Under the pieces are notes generated by a model. The model was not told the origin of the DNA and made no database searches. It saw only the letters and a program-made list of their open reading frames with translations. A DNA stretch of 64,000 nt from UMGS172 sp045592985 (GTDB lineage: Bacteria; Bacillota; Clostridia; Oscillospirales; Acutalibacteraceae): assembly GCA_045592985.1 (NCBI GenBank), contig JAZNVU010000041.1:1-64000 (forward strand). Reading direction: 5' to 3'. The translations under genes were made by a program, and so were the position numbers. Positions 6,855 through 15,204 of this stretch are shown piece by piece; within the stretch, counting starts at the first letter, position 1; each line of letters begins with the position of its first letter.

Positions 6855-8303
6855 TTAATATGCCTTGCCCCAATAAACCAATTTTTTGGCAGGCTTGCCA
6901 CAACACACACACTTGCCCGAAATATTATCCTGCATTCCCAAAGGCATGCAACGTGAAGTAACACCTGCAACTTCTTTAAGTTTATCTTCGCACTCGCGTT
7001 CCTCACACCAAAGAGCACGAATAAAACCGGGTTTTGTATCGGCAGTTTCTTTCATCTCATCGAGAGTGGAAACATCATAGGTCATCTGTTCTCTGCGTTC
7101 TAACGCTGTGTTGTAAAGATTGCTTGCGATTTCGTCGAGCAAACGGGTAATCTCAGCCTCAAGGTTGTCAAGTGAAACAAAGGTCTTTTCACGGTTGTCA
7201 CGTCGAACAAGAACACATTGATTATTTTCGATATCCTTAGGACCGATTTCAAGACGAAGCGGTACACCCTTCATCTCATACTCGGCAAATTTCCAACCGG
7301 GAGACTGGTCGCTTGTGTCAATGCCCATTCTGAACTGCTTTTTAAGGCGCTCAAACAATTCGTTAGCCTTATCGAGTACACCCTCTTTATGCTGGGCAAT
7401 AGGAATTATCATGACCTGCTTGGGTGCGACTGCGGGAGGCAGTACCAAACCGTTGTCGTCACCGTGACTCATAATAACCGCACCAATAAGACGGGTAGTC
7501 ATACCCCAAGAGGTCTGATGGGGATATGCAAGTTTGTTTTCCTTATCGGTATACTGAATTTCAAATGCTTTGGCAAAACCGTCACCGAAGTAGTGCGAGG
7601 TACCACTCTGCAAAGCCTTACCGTCATGCATAAGTGCCTCAATAGTATAGGTATCAACCGCACCGGCAAATCTTTCTTTCTGGGTCTTAACGCCTTTTAC
7701 TACCGGCATGCAGAGATACTTCTCACAAAACTCGGCATAGACATTGAGCATCTTTACGGTCTCAGCCTCGGCTTCCTCGGCTGTAGCGTGGATGGTATGA
7801 CCCTCCTGCCACAAAAACTCACGCGAACGCAAGAAAGGACGTGTGGTTTTTTCCCAACGGACAACCGATACCCACTGATTGTATAGTTTGGGCAGGTCGC
7901 GCCATGACTGAATAATATTTTTATAGTGGTCGCAGAAAAGCGTTTCGGAAGTAGGTCTTACACAAAGTCTTTCTTCCAACTTTTCGCTACCGCCGTGGGT
8001 TACCCATGCAACTTCGGGAGCAAAACCTTCAACGTGGTCTTTTTCCTTCTGCAAAAGGCTTTCGGGAATAAACATAGGCATGCAGACATTTTCGTGGCCT
8101 GTTTCCTTAAACATTCCGTCGAGTATCTTCTGAATGTTTTCCCAAATAGCATAGCCATAAGGTCTTATAACCATACAACCCTTTACGGTGGTATAGTCAA
8201 TAAGTTCCGACTTTATACAAACGTCGGTATACCATTGAGCAAAATCCTCTTCCATTGAGGTTATTTCTTTTACAAGTTTATCTTTTCCCACTTCGTTCAC
8301 CAT
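6855..8303 (-). CDS. proS: Prolyl-tRNA synthetase, archaeal/eukaryote-like type
   Basis: Charges tRNA-Pro with proline. The 482-residue product is the short form without the editing insertion domain of E. coli-type ProRS. Class II catalytic motifs are present (VRPTSET motif region near 117, FLRSREFLWQEGHT near 160, and the motif 3 block around 250-280), followed by the anticodon-binding domain (VMIIPIAQHKEG) and a C-terminal cysteine-containing zinc-type domain ending in Tyr (KCVCCGKPAKKLVYWGKAY), a hallmark of the archaeal/eukaryotic type that also occurs in many Clostridia. The ATG at 8303 is chosen; a TTG two codons upstream is an alternative, and no clear Shine-Dalgarno is visible for either. 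No T-box leader is evident upstream. Confidence 0.96.
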   Translation of the reverse strand: MVNEVGKDKLVKEITSMEEDFAQWYTDVCIKSELIDYTTVKGCMVIRPYGYAIWENIQKILDGMFKETGHENVCMPMFIPESLLQKEKDHVEGFAPEVAWVTHGGSEKLEERLCVRPTSETLFCDHYKNIIQSWRDLPKLYNQWVSVVRWEKTTRPFLRSREFLWQEGHTIHATAEEAEAETVKMLNVYAEFCEKYLCMPVVKGVKTQKERFAGAVDTYTIEALMHDGKALQSGTSHYFGDGFAKAFEIQYTDKENKLAYPHQTSWGMTTRLIGAVIMSHGDDNGLVLPPAVAPKQVMIIPIAQHKEGVLDKANELFERLKKQFRMGIDTSDQSPGWKFAEYEMKGVPLRLEIGPKDIENNQCVLVRRDNREKTFVSLDNLEAEITRLLDEIASNLYNTALERREQMTYDVSTLDEMKETADTKPGFIRALWCEERECEDKLKEVAGVTSRCMPLGMQDNISGKCVCCGKPAKKLVYWGKAY

Positions 8304-8422
8304 TTTCAAAAAAATTAATTTTTTTATACGTTAATAGATTTAAGTAATTATACTCCATCTTTGTCTCATTTTCAATAGTTAATTTCAACTTTACAAATAA
8401 TTTAAAACCATCAATAACCTGC

Positions 8423-8451
8423 TTGACTTAAAGCCTTACTGCTTTTATAAT
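8423..8451 (+). promoter_or_regulatory. Consensus sigma-A promoter for the dead beta-helix gene
   Basis: TTGACT at 8423-8428 and TATAAT at 8446-8451 with a 17-bp spacer, an almost ideal promoter. It points at a pseudogene, so any transcript now is non-productive and ends at the terminator at 8897-8928. Confidence 0.7.
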
Positions 8452-8480
8452 CAAATTAATAACAATCTACAAAGGTAAGT

Positions 8481-8890
8481 ATGCTTATGATGACTGTACA
8501 GGAAATTGAGAAAAAAAGTTCTCAACTCAAATACAGAATTTTAAACGCAAAAGACGAAATCCAAATTTCGGGTTCTGTTTACTTCGTCAGCAATCGCGGA
8601 AGCGACGATTCCGACGGTAAAACACCCGAAACGGCTTGGCAAACTTTGAAAAAAGTGTCAGAAGCCGACCTGAAAGAAGGCGATGCCGTAAAGTTTCGCC
8701 GCGGAGACATTTTCAGAGGTTTCGTGGTCACAAAAAAAGGTGTTACCTACTGTGCCTACGGCGAAGGCGAAAAGCCCAAGTTCTACGGTTAGGATAAAAG
8801 CCTTGCCGACGAATTGCTTTGGAAACCGTAAATACTTTATTCGGCGAACCGGATGCCACCGTAATTTACTCAGACAATATTGAACTGTAA
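8481..8890 (+). pseudogene. Remnant of a secreted-type parallel beta-helix / polysaccharide lyase-like protein
   Basis: The first 103 codons read ...YFVSNRGSDDSDGKTPETAWQ and VKFRRGDIFRG, the N-terminal pattern of right-handed parallel beta-helix (pectate-lyase-like or glycosidase) proteins, in which a GS-D-G-T-P-TAW-T segment is followed by a GD-V-F-RG strand. The frame then hits TAG at 8790-8792; translation past it continues DKSLADELLWKP, which is what follows a Trp at this position in such proteins, so TGG probably became TAG. A second stop follows, and a separate frame at about 8840-8890 reads LFGEPDATVIYSDNIEL before a stop, a plausible original C-terminus. Most of the protein (usually several hundred residues) has been deleted. 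No signal peptide is seen. Confidence 0.7.
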
Positions 8891-8896
8891 AAAAAC

Positions 8897-8928
8897 AAAG
8901 ACCGCGTGTTAAAAAACACGCGGTCTTT
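8897..8928. terminator. Bidirectional terminator between the pseudogene and acpP
   Basis: A 14-bp near-perfect stem (AAAGACCGCGTGTT at 8897-8910 with AACACGCGGTCTTT at 8915-8928) with A/T flanks on both sides, so it can serve the plus-strand remnant and the convergent minus-strand acpP. Confidence 0.85.
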
Positions 8929-8940
8929 AATTTACGGTAA

Positions 8941-9168
8941 TTATCTTGCACTTTCGATGTAGTTGACAACGTCACCGACGGTCTTGATGCTTTCAATCTT
9001 TTCGTCGGGTACCTCAATTTCGAACTCATCTTCGATGGACATTATAAGGTCAACAACGTCCATGCTATCTGCTCCGAGATCTTCGGCAATATTGGATTCC
9101 ATAGAAACGGTATCCTCTTCAATGTCGAGTTGCTCGCACAAAATTTGTCTTATCTTTTCAAAAACCAT
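8941..9168 (-). CDS. acpP: Acyl carrier protein
   Basis: Carries acyl chains on a 4'-phosphopantetheine arm during fatty-acid synthesis. The 75-residue product is acidic and helical, with the modification site in LGADSMDVVDL (Ser-35). Length is normal for AcpP. It starts with ATG at 9168, preceded by GGAGG. The gene stands alone rather than in a fab cluster, and is divergent from aroE across a 154-bp region that contains its promoter and a perfect palindrome. This is likely the housekeeping ACP, though a dedicated ACP cannot be excluded. Confidence 0.95.
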   Translation of the reverse strand: MVFEKIRQILCEQLDIEEDTVSMESNIAEDLGADSMDVVDLIMSIEDEFEIEVPDEKIESIKTVGDVVNYIESAR

Positions 9169-9254
9169 TGAATTTTCCTCCTTGCTATTGTAAAATAAAG
9201 AACACTGAAAAGCGTGATTCTTTCAAAATGTTTTGAGTCATCACTTGCCATATA

Positions 9255-9283
9255 ATAATATGTTGACAAAATGATTTTGTCAA
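9255..9283 (-). promoter_or_regulatory. acpP promoter
   Basis: Minus strand TTGACA (rc of 9278-9283) and TATTAT (rc of 9255-9260) with a 17-bp spacer. The -35 and most of the spacer are inside the palindrome at 9263-9283. Confidence 0.75.
9263..9283. promoter_or_regulatory. Perfect palindrome in the acpP-aroE divergent promoter region
   Basis: A 10-bp arm TTGACAAAAT, one central base, then its exact reverse complement. It covers the acpP -35 box and spacer, the position expected of a repressor operator. On the plus strand it lies between a TATAAT at 9251-9256 and the aroE ribosome site, so it could act on both genes. The regulator is unknown. Confidence 0.6.
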
Positions 9284-9322
9284 TAGGGTTTTTTGAAATT
9301 ATTGGAAAGAGGTCATTTATCT

Positions 9323-10168
9323 ATGCAAAAATTTGCTGTAATAGGTCACCCCATAAAGCACACCATGTCACCGTTTATACACAAAAAACTGTTTGCTTTG
9401 AGCAATAGAAGTGTTGAGTATTTAACGCTTGATATATCACCCGAAACACTTGCTTTTGAAACATCAAAAGGTATTTTGTCATCGCTTGATGGCTTTAATG
9501 TAACTATTCCCCATAAAGAAGCAATAATTCCATTAATTGATGTTATTGACCCTTCTGCCGAAAAATATAACGCTGTAAACTGCGTTTTAAAAGCAGAAGG
9601 TAAAACATTTGGATTTTCAACCGATGCATACGGATTTACTCAAGCGTTGAAGGCATCTGACGTGAAACTTTGCGGCAAGGTACTTATTTTAGGAGCAGGC
9701 GGAGCCGCAAGAACTTTGGCCAGAGAAGCGGCTGACAGTGGTTGTGATATTACAATAGCCGTTCGCGAACTGGACCTTGAAAAGGCTGAAAGTTTAAAAA
9801 TATGGATCACCGAAAACGGCGGCAAAGCAGAAGTCACCCTACTTACTCAAATAAACGGTGAGTTTGACCTTTGTGTAAACGCCACACCCGTCGGAATGTA
9901 TCCCAATACCGACTGCATGCCCATAACTGCCGAACAAATGTCCCATTGCAAAGCGCTGTTCGATGCAGTTTACAATCCCGAAGAAACATTGCTTATAAAA
10001 ACTGCTAAGCAATTAGGAATAAAAACTGTCGGCGGTATGGCGATGCTTGTATGGCAGGCGGTAAAGGCACATGAACTTTGGTATGGCGGAACGTTCAAAC
10101 AATCCGATATCGTCGAACTGATAAAATCTGCCAACCGCGAAATGGAGAAAATTTTTTATGAAAAGTAA
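9323..10168 (+). CDS. aroE: Shikimate dehydrogenase
   Basis: Reduces 3-dehydroshikimate to shikimate with NADPH. The 281-residue product starts MQKFAVIGHPIKHTMSP, the substrate-binding signature, with the catalytic Lys/Asp region NVTIPHKE near residue 58, the dinucleotide-binding loop GAGGAARTL near 127 and the C-terminal VNATPVGMYP and GGMAMLVWQA motifs. The ATG at 9323 is preferred over an upstream TTG at 9293 because GAAAGAGG lies 10 nt before it and the protein then matches the family start. It is the first gene of the aromatic cluster and overlaps aroK by 11 nt. Confidence 0.96.
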   Translation: MQKFAVIGHPIKHTMSPFIHKKLFALSNRSVEYLTLDISPETLAFETSKGILSSLDGFNVTIPHKEAIIPLIDVIDPSAEKYNAVNCVLKAEGKTFGFSTDAYGFTQALKASDVKLCGKVLILGAGGAARTLAREAADSGCDITIAVRELDLEKAESLKIWITENGGKAEVTLLTQINGEFDLCVNATPVGMYPNTDCMPITAEQMSHCKALFDAVYNPEETLLIKTAKQLGIKTVGGMAMLVWQAVKAHELWYGGTFKQSDIVELIKSANREMEKIFYEK

Positions 10169-10685
10169 TATTGTTCTTTGTGGATTTATGGGTTGCGGAA
10201 AATCAACAGTGGGCAAAATTGTTGCAAAAAGACTTGACATGTCGTTTATCGACGGAGACACCTACATCGAGCAAAAGGAGAACAAGACGGTAAGCCAAAT
10301 TTTTGCTGATAACGGTGAGGATTATTTCCGTTCTGCCGAAAAGACAGCGATGAAAGAATTAGCACAAAAAAGAGCCGTGGTTATTGCCACCGGAGGCGGT
10401 GCAGTAATGAATCCCGACAATGCCGAGGCATTAAAAAAGACGGGTGTACTCGTGTTTATCGACGTTTTACCCGAAACGGTGATAAAGCGTCTTGAAAACG
10501 ATACTTCAAGACCTCTCTTACAACGACCCGACCGAAAGAAAGCCGTTACAGAACTTATCGAAAAACGGTATCCTGTTTACCGTTCGGTATCCGATTATTC
10601 TGTAAACGGTAATCTTGATGCCGAATCCACAGCCGACGCAATAATAGAACAATACAAAAAATACACGAATTTGAGTAATGTTTAA
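10158..10685 (+). CDS. aroK: Shikimate kinase
   Basis: Phosphorylates shikimate at the 3-hydroxyl. The 175-residue product has the P-loop GFMGCGKST at residues 9-17, the shikimate-binding FIDGDTYIE at about 31-39, the second substrate loop TGGGAV near 80 and the lid Arg region SRPLLQRPDR near 115. The start codon overlaps the end of aroE, so the pair is translationally coupled. A terminator follows directly. Confidence 0.96.
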   Translation: MKSNIVLCGFMGCGKSTVGKIVAKRLDMSFIDGDTYIEQKENKTVSQIFADNGEDYFRSAEKTAMKELAQKRAVVIATGGGAVMNPDNAEALKKTGVLVFIDVLPETVIKRLENDTSRPLLQRPDRKKAVTELIEKRYPVYRSVSDYSVNGNLDAESTADAIIEQYKKYTNLSNV

Positions 10686-10713
10686 CGCCGACTCTTGACA
10701 GTCGGCGCTTTTT
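10686..10713 (+). terminator. Terminator after aroK
   Basis: 8-bp GC-rich stem (CGCCGACT at 10686-10693 with AGTCGGCG at 10700-10707), 6-nt loop, followed by CTTTTTAA. It divides the aromatic cluster into aroEK and aroFBAC-pheA transcripts unless it is read through. A TATAAT at 10726-10731 could be the -10 of a second promoter. Confidence 0.75.
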
Positions 10714-10783
10714 AATGTAATCTAATATAATGAGTATATTATATATATTACTCATTTTTTTAGCAAAAAGGCAGGTCTTAAAT

Positions 10784-11806
10784 TTGATAGTTATCCTCAA
10801 ACACGGAACCTCGGCCGAGCAGGCATTAGAGTTTTCCGAGAACCTAAAACACAAATACAATGTTGATATACACATGTCAACAGGTGCACAATCGACCATT
10901 TTGGGTCTTGTTGGTGATACCAAAGCCGTTGACATTGATTCGGTGAGTGCATTCCCGATAGTTGAAGCAGTACGCCGAGTTCAGGAGCCATACAAGAAAG
11001 CCAACCGTAAATTTCACCCCGATAACACCGTTATTGATGTAAATGGGCTTAAAATCGGTAACGGCAAACTTCAGATTATGGCAGGTCCCTGCTCTGTAGA
11101 AAGCAAAGAGCAGATAACCGAAATCGCTCGCTCGGTGAAAAAAAGCGGTGCCGAGTTTCTTCGTGGCGGTGCTTTTAAACCCCGCACCTCGCCCTATGCT
11201 TTCCAAGGGCTTCGCGATGAAGGTCTCGAATTTATGAAAGCGGCAAAATCTGAAACCGGAATGCCCATAGTAACCGAAATAATGAGCGCGCACCACCTTC
11301 CTCTTTTTGAAGATGTTGACATTATTCAGGTTGGTGCGAGAAATATGCAAAATTTTGAACTTTTGAAAGAATTGGGCCATATCAATAAACCGATTCTGCT
11401 CAAAAGAGGTTTGGCTAATACCATTGAAGAAACACTCATGAGTGCCGAATATATCATGAGCAACGGCAATGACAACGTTATATTCTGCGAACGCGGCATC
11501 AGGACCTATGAGACTTTTACCCGTAACACACTTGACGTTTCGGCTGTTCCGGTTCTCAAAAGACTGTCACACCTTCCTGTAATAGTTGACCCATCACATG
11601 CTTCGGGAATAACCTGGTTAGTTGAGCCTTTGTCTCTTGCAGCCGTCGCTGCCGGAGCAGACGGACTGATGATAGAAGTCCACAACGACCCTCCCCATGC
11701 ATTGTCCGACGGTGCTCAGTCCATTACTCCGTCGCAGTTTGCAACTTTGACCGACAAGTTGTTTACACTTGCCGATGCCATGAATAAAATTTACACCGAG
11801 AGGTAA
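10784..11806 (+). CDS. aroF: 3-deoxy-7-phosphoheptulonate synthase (DAHP synthase, type I-beta)
   Basis: Condenses PEP and erythrose 4-phosphate, the first step of the shikimate pathway. The 340-residue product has an N-terminal ferredoxin-like regulatory domain (about residues 1-75), then the TIM barrel with MAGPCSVES, GAFKPRTSPYAFQG, QVGARNMQNF, LLKRG and VDPSHASG, the metal and substrate residues of the family. The TTG at 10784 is chosen: it has an AGGCAGG-like site upstream, and homologs begin with VVVL-type residues as here (IVILKHG). An ATG at 10730 would add 18 hydrophobic residues and starts inside a -10-like box. The N-terminal domain suggests feedback control by an aromatic end product. 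Confidence 0.95.
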   Translation: MIVILKHGTSAEQALEFSENLKHKYNVDIHMSTGAQSTILGLVGDTKAVDIDSVSAFPIVEAVRRVQEPYKKANRKFHPDNTVIDVNGLKIGNGKLQIMAGPCSVESKEQITEIARSVKKSGAEFLRGGAFKPRTSPYAFQGLRDEGLEFMKAAKSETGMPIVTEIMSAHHLPLFEDVDIIQVGARNMQNFELLKELGHINKPILLKRGLANTIEETLMSAEYIMSNGNDNVIFCERGIRTYETFTRNTLDVSAVPVLKRLSHLPVIVDPSHASGITWLVEPLSLAAVAAGADGLMIEVHNDPPHALSDGAQSITPSQFATLTDKLFTLADAMNKIYTER

Positions 11807-11811
11807 TAAAG

Positions 11812-12873
11812 ATGTCTGCTATAACCGTTTCGGTCACTAGACCCAAACCATACGATATAACAATTGAAAACGGCAATTTAAGAAAATCGGGTGAGATTAT
11901 AAAATCGGTCGTAAAGGGCACAAACTGTCTTATAGTTACCGATTCTAATGTGGCACCTTTGTATCTTGACACCGTTAAATCCTCTTTGGAACAATCAGGG
12001 TTTAAGGTCAATGCCTTCGTTTTCCCTGCGGGAGAAGAGAATAAAAACCTAAACACCGTAAACGATATTGTCGGAGCAATGGTAGAATCTGACCTTACCC
12101 GTTCGGATTTTGCGGTAGCTTTAGGCGGCGGTGTAACGGGTGACCTTACAGGTTTTGCTGCGGCTATATACCAACGCGGAATAGACTATATCGGCATTCC
12201 CACCACCCTTTTGTCGCAAATCGACTCGTCGGTCGGCGGCAAAACGGGATGCGACCTTGAATTCGGAAAAAATCTGGTTGGTGCATTTCATGCCCCAAAA
12301 GCTGTTATAATCGACCCGGAATGTCTTACCACCCTACCCGAACGCATTTTTAATGACGGACTTGGTGAGGCTGTTAAATACGGTGTAATAAAATCGGCGA
12401 AACTTTTTGACCGCCTTAAAGAAGAAAATGCCAAAGATTTTATAAACGAACTGATATTTGAGTGTGTATCCATTAAGCGTGACGTTACCGAAAACGATTT
12501 TTTCGAAAACGGTGAAAGAATGCTTTTGAATTATGGTCACACCATAGGTCATGCAATCGAAAAATACTACAAGTTTAAAGATATAACACACGGTGAAGCA
12601 GTTGGTATAGGCATGGTCATAATGGCTATAGCCGCCGAACGCAACGGTGACTGTGAAATTGGCACAGCCAAAAAAATCACCGAGGCTTTGCACCGTTGCA
12701 ACCTGCCGGCAACTACCGGAATTGACATCAAAAAATTAGCAGCCAACGCACTAAACGACAAAAAGCGACGTGGCGAATACATAAAAATCGTATTGCCCAA
12801 ATCTATAGGTAACTGCTTTGTCAAAACCATAAAAGCCGATACCCTTGCCGATTATCTCGGAGGTGACGCATGA
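11812..12873 (+). CDS. aroB: 3-dehydroquinate synthase
   Basis: Converts DAHP to 3-dehydroquinate using NAD and a divalent metal. The 353-residue protein contains the NAD-binding GGGVTGDLTGFAAA near residue 103, the IPTTLLSQIDSSVGGKTG block near 127, the metal ligands E (GLGEAVKYG, near 185) and the two histidines in NYGHTIGHAIE and DITHGEAVGIG. Length is typical. It starts 6 nt after aroF and its stop overlaps the aroA ATG (ATGA). Confidence 0.97.
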   Translation: MSAITVSVTRPKPYDITIENGNLRKSGEIIKSVVKGTNCLIVTDSNVAPLYLDTVKSSLEQSGFKVNAFVFPAGEENKNLNTVNDIVGAMVESDLTRSDFAVALGGGVTGDLTGFAAAIYQRGIDYIGIPTTLLSQIDSSVGGKTGCDLEFGKNLVGAFHAPKAVIIDPECLTTLPERIFNDGLGEAVKYGVIKSAKLFDRLKEENAKDFINELIFECVSIKRDVTENDFFENGERMLLNYGHTIGHAIEKYYKFKDITHGEAVGIGMVIMAIAAERNGDCEIGTAKKITEALHRCNLPATTGIDIKKLAANALNDKKRRGEYIKIVLPKSIGNCFVKTIKADTLADYLGGDA

Positions 12874-14126
12874 TGCGTGCCGTTATATCTCCGTCAGCCC
12901 TTTGTGGCACCGTTACGGCTCCGCCTTCTAAATCCGCCGCACACAGAAGTCTTATCTGCGCCGCGCTTTGTGACAGTGAGGTTATCGTTCAAAATTGCGG
13001 CAACTCAGATGATATCACCGCCACTATAGGTGTCTTGGAAGCTTTGGGTTCCAAAATAACGCGAAATGGCACAGATGTGACGGTAACACCCATAAACCGC
13101 AACAATAAAAACATTACGGTTACAGCTCTTGAATCGGGTTCCACAGCAAGATTCCTGATACCTGTAACCGCTGCTTTAGGTTGTGAAAACGTAACCTTTA
13201 CCGGTCGCGGAAGATTACCTGAAAGACCTTTTGAAACCATCGTAGAGGCTTTGCGCAGTGTGGGTGTAACCTGCTCCGATATAAAACTTCCCATCACCAT
13301 TTCGGGTCAACTCAAATGTGGTGTTTATAAGTTGCCCGGCAACATCAGTTCGCAATACATAAGCGGTCTTTTGCTAGCACTGTCTATAGTTCCCGGGCAA
13401 AGCCGTATTGAAATAACATCAAAACTTGAGTCAGCAGCATATGTCGACATGACCTTGAACGAACTTCGTGCTTTCGGTGCCGATATCACGTCCGACCAAA
13501 ACGGATACACCATAAACGGCAAATCGCATCTTAATGCCAATACCCGCACAGTAGAAGGTGATTGGTCACAAGCCGCTTTCTTCCTTTCGGCAGGCGCTTT
13601 ATGTGGCGATGTCACCGTTAACGGCTTAGACCTTAACAGCCTTCAGGGTGATAAGGAAATTGTTAACATTCTTAAGCGCTTCGGTGCCGATATCACCTAC
13701 GGAGCAGACTATGTAAGAGTCAAAAAAAGTGACCTTAAAGGTACTGTCATAGACGCTTCTCAGATACCCGACCTCGTACCTATTCTGGCAGTCACCGCCT
13801 CGTTGGCACGGGGTGAAACGGTAATTGTAGGTGCAGAGCGCCTGAGAATTAAAGAAAGCGACCGCTTGAAAGAAACCGTAACACGCCTTAATGCTTTTGG
13901 CATTAACGCCGTCGAAACAGCGGACGGCATGAGAATTACCGGTTCCAAGCCAAGAGGTGCTGATATTACTTCGGCAGGCGACCACAGAATAGTCATGTGC
14001 TTTTCGGTCCTTGCCACAGTTTCACTCGGTGAAACATCAATTAAGGACCCCATGGCAATTAATAAATCATATCCGTCATTTTTTGACGATTTTAATCATT
14101 TAGGAGGTGTCTGCCGTGTCATCTGA
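12870..14126 (+). CDS. aroA: 3-phosphoshikimate 1-carboxyvinyltransferase (EPSP synthase)
   Basis: Transfers the enolpyruvyl group of PEP to shikimate 3-phosphate. The 418-residue product has the substrate-binding PPSKSAAHR near residue 17, LESGSTARFLIPVTAAL near 88, GRGRLPERP near 112, SQYISGLLLAL near 162, and the late RIKESDRL motif. At the first-domain loop the sequence is LESGSTARF, where many enzymes have GNAGT; this Ser-rich form occurs in some Firmicute EPSP synthases, and glyphosate sensitivity cannot be read from it. It overlaps both aroB and aroC. Confidence 0.96.
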   Translation: MMRAVISPSALCGTVTAPPSKSAAHRSLICAALCDSEVIVQNCGNSDDITATIGVLEALGSKITRNGTDVTVTPINRNNKNITVTALESGSTARFLIPVTAALGCENVTFTGRGRLPERPFETIVEALRSVGVTCSDIKLPITISGQLKCGVYKLPGNISSQYISGLLLALSIVPGQSRIEITSKLESAAYVDMTLNELRAFGADITSDQNGYTINGKSHLNANTRTVEGDWSQAAFFLSAGALCGDVTVNGLDLNSLQGDKEIVNILKRFGADITYGADYVRVKKSDLKGTVIDASQIPDLVPILAVTASLARGETVIVGAERLRIKESDRLKETVTRLNAFGINAVETADGMRITGSKPRGADITSAGDHRIVMCFSVLATVSLGETSIKDPMAINKSYPSFFDDFNHLGGVCRVI

Positions 14127-15204
14127 GATAGGAAGTGTTATAAAAACTACCGTTTTCGGTGAAAGTCACGGACCTGCTGTAGGTGCTGTTATGGATGCTC
14201 CGCCTGCGGGATACCCCATCGATATGCAAGCTTTATCGGTTCAGATGAAGCGTCGTGCACCGGGTACCGACCCTACATCCACCGCAAGAAAAGAAAGTGA
14301 TGCACCCCAAATTTTATCGGGTTTGCTTGAAAATGTGACAACAGGTGCTCCGTTGGCACTTATAATTCAGAATACCGACACACGTTCGCACAACTATAAT
14401 AACATTGCTGACCGTCCGCGTCCGTCACATGCTGATTATGCAGCAAGCGTGCGTTTTGGCGGTTTTAACGATGTGAGAGGCGGCGGTAACTTCTCGGCAA
14501 GGCTCACAGCGCCTTTGGTTGCCGCAGGCAGCATAGCACGTCAGATACTTGCAAAAAACGGCATTACGGTTGGCGGTCATGTTTTAAAGATAGGCGATGT
14601 TTGCGACACGCCGTTTGACCCGGTTAATGTAAACCAAGAATTGCTTGACAGTTTAAATACTCAATATTTTTCTGTGATTTCGGATGAGAAAAAGCAACAG
14701 ATGTATACTAAAATAGCCGAGGTAAAATCACAGGGTGACAGTATCGGCGGTGTTGTTGAAATAGCCGTTACCGGTCTTGGTGCAGGCGTTGGCTCCCCTA
14801 CCTCACGCGGTATTGAAAATGTGCTGTCAGCTGCCGTCTTCTGCGTGCCTGCCGTAAAAGGAATAGAATTTGGTCTCGGTTTTGGATATACGCACACAAC
14901 CGGCAGTCTTGCCAACGATTCCATGTATTATGATGGTGACACCGTTAAGTGCCGTACCAATAACTGTGGCGGTATTACAGGCGGTATTACCAACGGAATG
15001 CCACTTGTTTTAAGAGCCGCATTAAAACCGACACCTTCAATAGCCAAAACTCAGCAGACCGTAAATCTTAAAACCGGTCAAAATGATACCCTGGCTATCG
15101 AAGGCCGTCATGACCCGTGCATAGTACCTCGTGCATTGCCTGCTATTGAAGCGGCTGTATGCCTTGCTCTGCTCGATATTTTAGCGGAGGTACAAAAACT
15201 ATGA
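14116..15204 (+). CDS. aroC: Chorismate synthase
   Basis: Eliminates phosphate from EPSP to give chorismate, using reduced FMN. The 362-residue protein has the N-terminal signature FGESHGPAVGAVMD, the FMN/substrate region RPRPSHADYAASVRFGG near 100, GGGNFSARLTAPLV and the C-terminal GRHDPCIVPRALPA. The GTG at 14116 is chosen because TAGGAGG lies 8 nt upstream; a GTG three codons earlier would overlap that site. It starts inside the end of aroA and ends overlapping pheA (ATGA). Confidence 0.96.
   Translation: MSSEIGSVIKTTVFGESHGPAVGAVMDAPPAGYPIDMQALSVQMKRRAPGTDPTSTARKESDAPQILSGLLENVTTGAPLALIIQNTDTRSHNYNNIADRPRPSHADYAASVRFGGFNDVRGGGNFSARLTAPLVAAGSIARQILAKNGITVGGHVLKIGDVCDTPFDPVNVNQELLDSLNTQYFSVISDEKKQQMYTKIAEVKSQGDSIGGVVEIAVTGLGAGVGSPTSRGIENVLSAAVFCVPAVKGIEFGLGFGYTHTTGSLANDSMYYDGDTVKCRTNNCGGITGGITNGMPLVLRAALKPTPSIAKTQQTVNLKTGQNDTLAIEGRHDPCIVPRALPAIEAAVCLALLDILAEVQKL

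Noticed and set aside
9263..9291. TTGACA at 9263-9268 as the -35 of aroE on the plus strand
   Set aside because: No -10 box lies at 16-18 bp. The sequence is half of the palindrome and the other half serves acpP.
10695..10731. TTGACA at 10695-10700 with TATAAT at 10726-10731 as an aroF promoter
   Set aside because: The spacer is 25 bp and the TTGACA lies in the loop of a terminator hairpin. Only the -10 is plausible.
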